A DNA stretch of 64,000 nucleotides from Prostheceraeus crozeri (taxonomy: Eukaryota > Platyhelminthes > Polycladida > Euryleptidae): NCBI GenBank assembly GCA_907163375.1, contig CAJQUW010008610.1:1-64000 (forward strand). Reading direction: 5' to 3'. The notes under the pieces were generated by a model. That model did not search any database, was not told where the DNA came from, and saw nothing but the letters and a program-made list of their open reading frames with translations. This document shows positions 12,159-22,550 of this stretch, one piece after another. The stretch's first letter is position 1. Every line of letters begins with the position of its first letter. The position numbers and the translations under genes were made by a program.

Positions 12159-13503
12159 TCAAGCTTGCCGCTTCGCCTCCGGCTCGTTCACGGAAGCAGG
12201 TGGTCGCTTCTCTTTGATATCTGTAAATAAAGAAGTTGTTAGTTATTATATTTAACTCTTAGTTACTTGTTTTATAAACTTACAGATCTTCTCAGGACGT
12301 GGCTCGAACAGGAATCCTGTGATCGCCTCCTTGTGGTCGAATGTAAAGTGAAGGCATTCGATACCTTTTTTAGCCCTGCTATAACACATCTCGTCTCTGC
12401 CACGTTCACAGAGGAGCGGTCTTGCGGGCACACGTCCTTTCTTGTCCAGGGGACGGTGGAGGCGACTTGATCGTCGAGTACTGCTACTCATTACTTGCTG
12501 GTGCAGCTCGTGATTAGTCAGCCACCACCTTCCCCAACTGCTTTCGCAGCCCTTCCAACCTCCTCCCTCATCTTTCTTAACTCCTTCTCCTGACTCTGCC
12601 TCTCTCGATCTAGGAGCTGCTCTTCTTTAGCCTTGCTAGCGAGGTGCGAGAACCTCTCGCGATCGAGCTCTCCTTCTTTCTCAAAAAGACTAGCTTGAGT
12701 CTTCTTGAGCTCCTGAGTGACTCGCGAGAGGTTCTCGGAACTCGCTTTATAGAAGAAACCAGTCCCTCTTCCACACCTCCAACTCATTCTTCAGCTTGTC
12801 ATAGTTATCAACCAGTGGTGGGCGCTATAATGAAGTTGCGACATTGAGCCGCAATCCCACCACTGGTTGATAACTTAGCCGGCTGCACCTCGCTATCGAG
12901 GTCACGTCCCTCACCGCCTCTACCTCGCTATCGAGGTAGACACTCTCGACTAGGGTCAACCTTCGTCGAGCCTTTATCCTCCTCCTCTTCCTCACTGTCG
13001 CTGCTACTTGTAGCCGACTCATCGCTAGAGGAGGATGGAGGAGGATTTACTCGACTTCGGAGAAGACTCAATCGGAGTGGGTGAGAGAGCCTTTGCTGGC
13101 ATGCTAGAAGATGGAGCCTCTGCTGTCGTGATAGACTCGACAGCAGACTGAGCCTCTAGAATCGGGGTGGGCGAGAGAGCCTTTGCTGGTGCACAAGATG
13201 AGGGAGGCTTTGCTGACGTGATAGCCTCGATAGCACACTGAGTCTCCAGAGCTTTCAACTCTGAGCTGAAGAGACTTTGCTTCGCCTCCTCAGTCAGCTC
13301 TGGTTGACTGCAGCTGCTATGCTTGGCATGCCACTCCGGTAGCGTCTCGACAAGGCGAGATGCATTATGGCTGCTACAAAAGTATCGAATGCCCCTACCA
13401 TTCGCTTATGTGCACAAGAATGCTTCTTAAAGGCATCGCTACGAAAAATCTTTGAGCAGACGCAAAGCTTAAAAGCCGTCTTTGCATTGTTGTAGTTAAC
13501 CAT
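12159..13503 (-). CDS. Candidate split gene: C2H2-like motif, Pro/Ala repeats, acidic stretch, coiled coil
   Basis: The minus strand carries a gene-like structure. An acceptor TTTTCACTTCAG ends at 13,507 and is followed by AAAATGG, a good start context with ATG at 13,503. The protein begins MVNYNNAKTAFKLCVCSK and has Cys and His spaced like a C2H2 finger within 35 residues. Next come a Pro/Ser/Ala region with AKALSPTPI repeated twice (13,045-13,200), an acidic DSEEEEED stretch (about 12,985), a charged coiled coil (12,520-12,760) and a basic C-terminal part. A 63-bp intron (12,283-12,221; GTAAGT to TTTACAG) joins in frame to KEKRPPASVNEPEAKRQA and a TGA at 12,159. The long exon changes frame about four or five times, so this is either a pseudogene or a real gene in unpolished sequence. 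Function unknown. Confidence 0.55.
12803..12875. repeat. 20-bp perfect inverted repeat with 33-bp spacer
   Basis: AGTTATCAACCAGTGGTGGG at 12,803-12,822 is matched exactly by its reverse complement at 12,856-12,875. It lies inside the long exon of the minus-strand gene, where the reading frame is also disturbed. It could be a small insertion or an RNA hairpin. Confidence 0.9.
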
Positions 13504-13506
13504 TTT

Positions 13507-14075
13507 CTGAAGTGAAAAGGGGAAAACAATGATTATAATTCCGTAAACGTTTGATAGCAAACGGAAAAGAATGATTTTACACTTAGTGAGGAATGATAGA
13601 TTTGAGTGTAGTGAGTGGCACTAGATCCCGTCGACAGCCCGAAGGCCTTGTACTGATCACTAGGGAAGTGAGAGATCTTCCCCGATACCCGCTCTTTACA
13701 GCTGAAGACATCATTGTCACTGCCCCGAAGTGGTAACAGGAACGCCGAGTCAAAGGTAGTGATCAGTAGCTGGGATCCAACCCCTCAAAGCTGCCTTAGA
13801 CTTAGTTACATTTCAAATCTGATAGCAGATTTGAACTCAGCATACTTGAAAACCTTAGTCTACATGTTAAAACTTTGAAAAAACTGAAAATTAAGAATTT
13901 TTAAAAAATTCCGCATTTTACTACTCATACTACTTTTAAAAAATTTTATCAGTAGTAAAGACACTATCAAACTCTATCACACAAACTTTGAAGTAAGAAG
14001 ATAGCTTGCCTACTTCAAAAGATAGAGTCCTTTGCAACCCGATATCGGGAGCTCAGAGCGACGACCGTCGCTTAC
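13507..14075 (-). other. Inferred first intron of the minus-strand gene
   Basis: GT-AG intron of 569 bp between the short 5' exon and the ATG exon. It contains AT-rich DNA, a CCCGATATCGGG palindrome just inside the donor (about 14,040) and no other recognised feature. Confidence 0.4.
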
Positions 14076-14095
14076 CTCGTCTTTCGATGAAGTGA
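14076..14095 (-). other. Short 5' untranslated exon of the minus-strand gene
   Basis: The sequence GACGAG followed by GTAAGC is a strong donor, with the exon ending at 14,076. The TATA box lies about 41 bp upstream, so transcription would start near 14,090-14,095 and the exon would be only about 15-20 nt. The intron would run 14,075-13,507 to the acceptor before the ATG. The transcription start is inferred from the TATA spacing alone. Confidence 0.4.
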
Positions 14096-14116
14096 TCAGA
14101 CTTGCGTTGTCGGGGG

Positions 14117-14124
14117 TTTATATA
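14117..14124 (-). promoter_or_regulatory. TATA box (TATATAAA)
   Basis: On the minus strand TATATAAA lies about 25-30 bp before the inferred start of the short 5' exon and 41 bp before the splice donor. In AT-rich DNA a TATA word is common, but this one sits in a locally GC-rich stretch and is correctly placed. Confidence 0.4.
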
Positions 14125-14285
14125 TGCTCGGAAGAAAACTTAAAATGGCTCTATCTCCGAAAGTATTCATCGTAGCGACATGCGGTTTGTTGCAAACGAT
14201 TTGTCTCATCATTCTTTACAATATGACACCTGAACCATTCTCATATGACCACGGGAAGTTGGTGTGTCAGCACATGACCATGTAA

Positions 14286-15422
14286 CATGCCACAAGTGAA
14301 AAAATTCCTAAGTGTGGGAGCTCCAGTGTGGTGAAAATTTTGAAAAATTTAAAACTTCCGAATTTTGACCTGGGACCTTTACCAAAACATTTTCCATCAA
14401 ATTTCGCTGACGTCCCCCCCCCTCTGGACAGCTTGCTTCGATCTTGGCTTCCAGTGGACGGATTTTGTCGAGTGAGGTGTCATTTGAAAGCTAAGAGTGA
14501 GACAAATTCAGTGAAAGAATCGGCTTGTTCCTATCTGTCTTCGTTTACATGTGAGACGCCATTTAAGATTTTAGGTCGGAGCTCACCTGAAAAAATCCTA
14601 AGTGTCAGAGTGACTTTGTATGGGAAAAATTAAAAATTTTCCAAAGTGTGGAATTTCGACCTGGGACCTTTACCAAAGTTTGTTTCATCAAATTTCGCTG
14701 ACCCCCCCCCCTTTGTTCTAACTTTGGTTCTAGTGGACGGATTTTGTTCGTTCGACTTGCATTGGAAAGAGGATGAAACACTGCTCGACCGCATTTTTCG
14801 TTGCGAGTCAATCGGAGCAGCCGTTCAAAAGTTAGAGCGGTTACAAGATTTTAGGTCGGAGCTCACCTGAAAAAATCCTAAGTGTCAGAGTGACTTTGTA
14901 TGGGAAAAATTAAAAATTTTCCAAAGTGTGGAATTTCGACCTGGGACCTTTACCAAAGTTTGTTTCATCAAATTTCGCTGACCCCCCCCCTTTGATCTAA
15001 CTTTGGTTCTAGTGGACGGATTTTGTTCGTTCGACTTGCATTGGAAAGAGGATGAAACACTGCTCGACCGCATTTTTCGTTGCGAGTCAATCGGAGCAGC
15101 CGTTCAAAAGTTAGAGCGGTTACAAGATTTTAGGTCGGAGCTCACCTGAAAAAATCCTAAGTGTCAGAGTGACTTTGTATGGGAAAAATTAAAAATTTTC
15201 CAAAGTGTGGAATTTCGACCTGGGACCTTTACCAAAGTTTGTTTCATCAAATTTCGCTGACCCCCCCCCCTTTGTTCTAACTTTGGTTCTAGTGGACGGA
15301 TTTTGTTCGTTCGACTTGCATTGGAAAGAGGATGAAACACTGCTCGACCGCATTTTTCGTTGCGAGTCAATCGGAGCAGCCGTTCAAAAGTTAGAGCGGT
15401 TACAAGATTTTAGGTCGGAGCT
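14286..15422 (+). repeat. 280-bp satellite, forward arm
   Basis: One diverged unit (about 14,286-14,566) is followed by three nearly identical units starting with GATTTTAGGTCGGAGCTCAC at 14,567, 14,847 and 15,126; periods are 280, 279 and 280 bp. Each unit carries a run of 8-11 C residues that changes length. Open frames of 60-90 codons recur in every unit on both strands and are not treated as genes. Confidence 0.95.
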
Positions 15423-16200
15423 CACTCTGACACTTAGGATTTTTTCAGGTGAGCTCCGACCTAAAATCTTGTAACCGCTCTAACTTTTGAACGGCTGCTC
15501 CGATTGACTCGCAACGAAAAATGCGGTCGAGCAGTGTTTCATCCTCTTTCCAATGCAAGTCGAACGAACAAAATCCGTCCACTTGAACCAAAGTTTAGAT
15601 CAAAGGGGGGGGGGGGTCAGCGAAATTTGATGATAACAAACTTTGGTAAAGGTCCCAGGTCGAAATTCCACACTTTGGAAAATTTTTAATTTTTCCCATA
15701 CAAAGTCACTCTGACACTTAGGATTTTTTCAGGTGAGCTCCGACCTAAAATCTTGTACCGCTCTAACTTTTTGAACGGCTTGCTCCGATTGACTCGCAAC
15801 GAAAAATGCGGTCGAGCAGTGTTTCATCCTCTTTCCAATGCAAGTCGAACGAACAAAATCCGTCCACTAGAACCAAAGTTAGATCACAGGGGGCGGGGGG
15901 GCCGTCAGCGAAATTGTGATGAAACAAACTTTGGTAAAGGTCCCAGGTCGAAATTCCACACTTTGGAAAATTTTTAATTTTTTCCCATACAAAGTCACTC
16001 TGACACTTAGGATTTTTTCAGGTGAGCTCCGACCTAAAATCTTGTAACCGCTCTAACTTTTGAACGGCTGCTCCGATTGACTCGCAACGAAAAATGCGGT
16101 CGAGCAGTGTTTCATCCTCTTTCCAATGCAGTCGAACGAACAAAATCGTTCCACTAGAACCAAAGTTAGATCAAGGGCGGGGGGACGTCAGCGAAAAATT
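15423..16200 (-). repeat. 280-bp satellite, inverted arm
   Basis: The same satellite continues in reverse orientation, with unit starts (CTCTGACACTTAGG) at 15,425, 15,709 and 15,998. Periods of 284 and 289 bp reflect longer G runs and several small indels. The arms meet with about 3-4 bp of shared sequence (CACT). The last unit stops after its G run at about 16,195. Confidence 0.95.
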
Positions 16201-16439
16201 TTTATCTCCGATTGCTTTCAAATTCACCATACAAGGGATTTGCAGTATTTCTCGATGAATCGATGCTGGTCCTGCGTTTTATATTACGTGGCCGACACGG
16301 TGCGACACGTACTCACCAATTACATTCACTGTTTTATCCTTGTCATACGAGAACGGTAGCCCTAGTCTTCCGAGTCGGGGAGCCACAAGGCTCATCATGG
16401 CAGGGCGGTCTCTGTCATCCCACAACTGAACGAAATACA
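16201..16439. other. No gene recognised between satellite and G-rich block
   Basis: About 240 bp of normal-composition DNA with no recognised feature. It grades into G runs of 8-10 at about 16,440. Confidence 0.5.
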
Positions 16440-19400
16440 TGGCGGTACTGTGGGGGGGGGGTAGGATGCTTGTTTACGCGTAGGCTCCTTGCTCGGACTA
16501 GGAGGTACTGTGGGAGGGGGGGTAGATGCAGTGGGAGGAAGGATGTTCAAAATTGTGATTATAGGCGATGTGATGAGCTTGGGAAATGGAATTTCCGCGA
16601 AATACTATGGTATGAGGGACATGGGGTATATCGGAATATGGTAGGATGTGATGGAGGAAGGGGTATCAATGGGGGATGGCTGAAGATGGGAAATGTAAGG
16701 TGATTCTTAGATAAAATTATGGGAAAATGGGATTATATTGGGGATTATAGCTGGTGCGATGGGAAAATAGATGGAATCGGGTGGACTGGACTTGAGCACG
16801 CGATAAATAGCGCACCATGGGGAGATGGAATGATGTAATCGGATGGATGGATGTGATGGTAGGAATGAGTGGGATGTAATGGGATGTGTGTATGATATAT
16901 TGGAGGCATATGTTGTGGATTTGGATTGCAATGGGATGTATATGAGGGGTAAATGTGGGATATGGGGTATGTGGGGTATCATAATGGGGTGGTTTATATC
17001 GATGTGTGCTGGTGGGAATGATCGATGGTGATGATTATGTATTTATTGCGGGGTGGGGGTGATGGTCTCGGGAAATTCAATGGGGGTTCTGATATTATAT
17101 CTCGGATGTATAATGGTGGTTGTGTGATTGGTATTGACTTAGGATTGCTGGGATTTATTTTGGTAATGTGGGAAACATGGTGATACTTTGATGAAAATGG
17201 ATTATTGTTGTGTGAGAATCGGTCGAAAATATGGGGATGAGTTAAGAAGATTAATGGGGAGAATGTAACATGAATAATGGGAGAGATATTCGGCGTTGGG
17301 CGGATGGGTAAATTATTGGATAAATGTCTACATGGAGGGATTGAGAATATTGGTTGCGCGATGGAATGATCTAAAATATGGGGAACTGGGTGGGAATGCG
17401 GGATGGGAGGTGTGGGATGGATATGGTTAGGTGATTAGTGGGAGGAGGATGGATAGATTGGGATGGTGTTGAAAAATGAGAAATACTTTATGGGGGATTG
17501 GATCTGGTAGGTATCTATGTAAATGGTGAACTTGGCTGATTTGGATGATTGGAGTTTAGAATATATGAAGTATGGTGGACCTGGGATGATGTCAGGATCA
17601 ATGAGATGTAAATGAAATAAAATGGGGTGGAGGGTATCTGGGATGGAGTCCGATGATATGACATTACTTTATGATATGTATGTGGATGGATGATATGAGA
17701 TAGGTTAAAGCGGGATCAATGGGATGATGAATAAATGAATCGGGGCGGGATGGGCTGACAGTCATGAATGGGGATCGGGTGCCATGATGCGGGTGAGGAG
17801 GATTTGATGGGGGGTGTGATGTGATGGGGCTATGGAGGTTGATCTGGGGGGGGATATGTGGGTTTATATGATTGGGCTATTGAGGGGAGCGATGAGGTTA
17901 TTATGGATGGGATACTAAAATGGGGGATGAATAAAATGGTGATGATGGGGATTTTGATGATGGACTGTTGTGGTATGTATTATAATTTACTATAAATGGG
18001 AAGGTGTGATAAATGCGAGGAGTATAGGATTCGTATTGAGGTGTGGAGACATGTGATATGGGTATGGATATGTGGCTGGGATAAAGTAAATAATGAATAG
18101 GTATAAAGAAATTGGGAGGGTGGAGACTGATCTATTGGGATGGATGTGGGTGAATATTGGTAAGGCATGATATGGTCTGGATTGAAATTAATTGGCATAT
18201 GGGATGATGGAATAAGGGGCGGGTATTGGGTGAATGGGGATGAGATATATTGGTTGGATTTTGCTGGGATATGATGTAATGTGGGGATCATGAGGGAGAG
18301 ATGATTAGAAGGTTTGGAGGTTGGATGATTGAAATGGATGGTAATGATATAGGATGGAGGAAATAATGGAGGAATGTGTATATGTGGGGATGATATGGGT
18401 GTGGAGTGGGCTGGATTTGTGGGCAAGAATGGGTGAGTGGTGGGTGGATTGGTTGGGGGATGTGCTTTAATGTTATGAAATGGAATCGTCTATTAAGGAG
18501 TATGTTGGTGTGGTGATCGGATGAATAGTGGATATATCGGTGATCGGACTGGACTGAATATGCTGGATAATGGGTGAAGAATAGCGGATTATGGGTACTG
18601 GTTGGGTTAATCAATGTGGAAATATGAATGTGGGGGGTGGGAGGGAAAATATAAATGGTGTGATGTAATAATAATTGGGATGATGGAAATCATGATGGTA
18701 TATAATGTGAGGAAGGGGCATGTATATGAGTGGGGTATGTTTGGGGAATGCGTGATGGAGGGATGGGGGATTGGTATGATGGGGTAATGTGAGGTGCTAT
18801 GGGTGAGGGTTGGGGAAGGAATGGATGGGATGCTGCGAAATGGGGATGATGGATTGGGGATGCGGCAATGGGATGGGATGGAATGATAGGAATGTTTAGG
18901 GAATGATCTTGTGACTGGTGAATGGGAATATACTTAATGTGGGATGATGTATATGATATTGAGTGGATTGAATGAATGTGTCGGGTGGATTCTTAGGGGG
19001 GGTATTGTATATGTTTGGTGGGATTGGCTATTGGGAGTGCAATTGCTCGTGGGTAGGGGGGATGGGATGCTGGCGTGAAATGATGGATGCTGGTGGGTGG
19101 GTAGAGGGAAATGTAAATATGGAATGAGTATGGTATGGTGGGAATGTGGGGTAATTGTGTTTAAGAAGTGTGATAGAATGATGAATGGATGGCTAACTGG
19201 AATGCCGGGATGGGGGGGGGGGGATATATGGATTGATGATATATGGGTTTGGTGGAGTGATGATTGTATGGGTTATGATGGATTGCAGGTGGTGATGGGG
19301 TAAAATTGGAAATGAGTGGATTTGGCAGGGGAGGGGGAGATGAGGGGTTTGGAATGATCATGGGGAATGGTTGGGAGGATATGGACTGGATGATAGTAGG

Positions 19401-19850
19401 GTGATGGAGATATGGAGGATAAATGGGTGGGGAGATGAGATGAGTATGCGATGATTGGGCATTGGGAAAATGGGAGATGATGGTGGTGGAGATGAAGATT
19501 GGTAGAGGGGAAATTGGGATGAGAATGGGAGGGATTAATGTATGTCAATGAATGAGAATGAATGTTTAGACTGGTTGTATGGGCGTAGTTGCATAGCAAA
19601 ATGGGTATGATTATGCTGATAGTATCTGAATTATAATGGGGATCGAGATGGAATACTTCTATGGGAGTTATGGGTGAATAGAGGGGTGCCTGAGATTGTG
19701 TGGTAGACTGAATATGGATGGATTCAGTTGGGAGGATGTACCTATTGGCTATGATATAATATGTTCTTTATAATGAGAATCCTGATGTTTTATATGATGC
19801 AGTGGCTTTTGGGGATGCCAGGTGTACATCTGCTAGACATGGCTAACCTC
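16440..19850. other. 3.4 kb G-rich low-complexity block
   Basis: The plus strand is dominated by GGGAT, GATGG, AATGGG and TATGG words with almost no C (often 1-2 per 60 bases) and no strict period. Its composition differs from the 7.3-10.9 kb block, which favours TTAGG-type words. Minus-strand frames up to 148 codons rich in His, Pro, Ser and Ile reflect the lack of stop codons in C/A/T-rich sequence. No gene is supported. Confidence 0.75.
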
Positions 19851-20045
19851 AGCATTACAAACATTCGTCATACATCAATCAATATCCTTTTACACATATA
19901 TCTATCAATCTTTCCCATCCATTCATCCATCCATAATTACCAATTATATTTTCATCACTCAAGTCTCCACTTTTTTATTATCAATCCCATTATCCATCAT
20001 TTTGCATCCATTATATCCACAAGTTAGCCATAATACTCATCAATC
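19851..20045. other. Same low-complexity words on the opposite strand
   Basis: From about 19,851 the sequence becomes C-rich with CATCCATT, TATCC and CCCATT words, the reverse complement of the preceding block. The switch is abrupt and sits in about 40 bp of ordinary sequence. Confidence 0.7.
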
Positions 20046-20930
20046 ATCACATTCATCTTGCGCTATCTGGTGTTCGCCGTTTTCTTACTACTTATACTGG
20101 CTCTGATTGACCGATTTTCTTTATTTCTGTTTTGTTTGACAGCTTTTTGCTTGTAGAACAACATATTACATAACAAAGGAAACAAATGTAATTTTATAAG
20201 AGTGAGGTATGATTTTGTGCAACATTCCTAAATGAAGATCAAATTATCTACTACTTTTTTATCTATAACAGGAAAACAACTCAATATTCATGCTTGAAAT
20301 TTCCAACAATGATATTAGTAAGCACAACTGACATATTTTCCAAATTTCTGAGAAATTCGCTCAAGTTTGGCGGAGTTAGACAAAGTTGAAGTTAAGGCGA
20401 TGTTTAAGGGTGACCAATTTTTATGAAACAATCTGTAGATTAGATTTGTTGTGGAATTAAAGCCGCATGTCATCTTTGCAACTTGTCTTATAGCATTCAC
20501 AAGACTCATTATTAGCTCATTTCCTTGAACTAAATTGATAAACATCATTTCAATAAAACGATAACTTTTCAGCAACCATGTTGACTTATATATCTCAAAC
20601 ATAACTATTTTTGCGTTCATGAATTATAATGTGTCTTTATTTTGGATTGATAATATGCTTAGTTCCAAAATTACATAATGCATAATTGTTGATGGTCAAA
20701 TACTTATTGATTATTTATGAAATGCCTCGAACCTCATGTATTAACATCGAATTCAGTATTGTTAGTTTGACTATAAAATGTCATTATCTCACTACTTACA
20801 AAGCAGTAGTAGCATTAGTGTGATATTTATTGACAAAAAGCCTTAAATCAACATACTTTGGACATGATTGATGCTTTCTTTTAACATTGTGCTGGTATGG
20901 CTTTAGTATGTAAAGCATACCACACTTGAA
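20046..20930. other. No gene recognised
   Basis: AT-rich DNA of normal complexity. A 101-codon minus-strand open frame (20,315-20,620) has no recognisable motif and no supporting splice signals. Confidence 0.5.
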
Positions 20931-21044
20931 ATAACATGCGAAAAGCATACAAATATATACCAAGATCATACAGAAATATACCAAAAAAATATTTTGGTAT
21001 GCATCCTTCGTATGTGATTCGTATTGAGCGATTTACAGTGTACT

Positions 21045-22550
21045 TTCTTGATAGTGTACGAACTAGAACCCAGGTACTTATACCTCCTCAGTATGAAGAC
21101 ATGGGAAATAGCATGGTTAAAAAAGCTATGTCGCGTGACACATGTGACAAAATTCTTCAATACCTTCATTTCAAGAACAACAATGAATTGAATATAGACG
21201 ATAAGTTCACAAAGTTGCGTCCGATTTTTCATATCACCCAAAAAGCGTACTTGAAATACTATCAGTGGACTCAGAGTGCTCTTCTGTTGACGAAAGCATG
21301 GTAGAATATTTTGGTAAACATGGTGCCAAGCAGTGTATCAGGAACAAGCCGATACGATACGGATTCAAAGTGTGGACTCACAATCTATCGAATGGATACC
21401 TCATCAACTTTGATCCTTCTTGTGGGAAATGTCCGAACAGTTTCACTCAGAAATATTCAGAAGAATTCACTCTTCCCAACAGTGTGATTCTTGGATTTGC
21501 AGACTTTTTGACGGCTGGATCGCAATCATATTTTGACAATTATTTTTCTTCAGTTTCTCTCATGGGCGAGCTATCTCACCGAAAAATTCTTGCGACTGGG
21601 ACTCTCAGAGAGAACATGATCATGAGATGCCCAGTCACTCCCAAATGTAAGATGAAAAAGCAGCCAAGAGGCAAGTTTGAGGTATTTCATGACCTAGGGT
21701 GGCTCGAATCTAATCCGATGGTTGGATAATGCTGTCGTCACACAGATATCAAATTTCGACAATGCGGATCCAGTAGGACAAGCTCGACGATGGAGTTCCA
21801 ATTTGAAGAAAAGCATATCTGTCGATACCTCATTCCGTTTCGGAATATAACAAGTACATGGGAGGGTCCGATAGGATGAACCAAAATACCAATAGATACA
21901 AGGTCCGTATACGGAGTCGAAAATGGTGGAACCCTTTGTATCGATGGGACATTGACATCTCGTTGAACAATGCCTGGATTCTATTCAAGGAATCAAAAGG
22001 TTCAAATATGGATTTCCTGGAGTTCAGGAGACGCGTTGTGCTGGAATATTTACAAAAACATGGCAAGGATCGCAAACCGAAGAGATATCGACCTTCATGC
22101 CTGACCGAGAATAGTACAAATCCTCGGTACGATGGCAAAGGACATTTCATTTGCTCCTCATCTCGACTTCGATGTCGAGTATGTGGAAACAAAACGGTGA
22201 AATCTTGTTTGAAGTGTAAAGTAAATCTTCACGAGGATTGCTTCGTAAGCTATCATACTTCTACATATCAACCATTTTTCTGTATATATGTATGCACTTG
22301 CAATTGTTTCATTTATCTGCAGTCAGATAAGTCAAAATTAGTCGAAGTACGCAACTTGCACGTATGTACCGGAAGTTTTATAGCAAACTACATAGATAAT
22401 TGTGTATATTCTTGCCACAGAAACTGCTGTAAATTGTCTATTTTGGTTTGTATATTCTTGATAAACTGTTTTTTTGATTATTTGTTGAATGTTGATAGTA
22501 AACATTTTTAGGGTTATTTGTTCCGAGTGGGTCGAAAACGACCCAATCCT
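21045..22550 (+). pseudogene. piggyBac-like transposase, copy A (broken)
   Basis: DDE-type transposase of the piggyBac family, in three frames. The N-terminal piece (to 21,304) contains AMSRDTCDKILQYLHF. The middle piece (21,265-21,729) carries the first catalytic Asp in SVDESMVEYFGKHGAKQ and the second in YFDNYFSS. The last piece (21,858-22,511) carries the third in MGGSDRMNQNTN and a C-terminal Cys-rich finger with CRVCG, CLKC and CF. Frame changes lie near 21,240-21,265, 21,725 and 21,835. About 150 N-terminal residues and the left terminal repeat are absent. The right terminal repeat (TTTTAGGGTTATTTG onward) follows the finger region at about 22,506. Confidence 0.9.

Noticed and set aside
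14605-16000. Recurring 60-90-codon open frames in the satellite array
   Set aside because: They repeat with every 280-bp unit on alternating strands, change length with the C/G run and have no family signature.
17980-19599. Minus-strand open frames of 66-148 codons rich in His, Pro, Ser and Ile
   Set aside because: The C/A/T-rich minus strand of the low-complexity block cannot easily form TAA, TAG or TGA, so open frames follow from composition. They have no motifs or splice signals.
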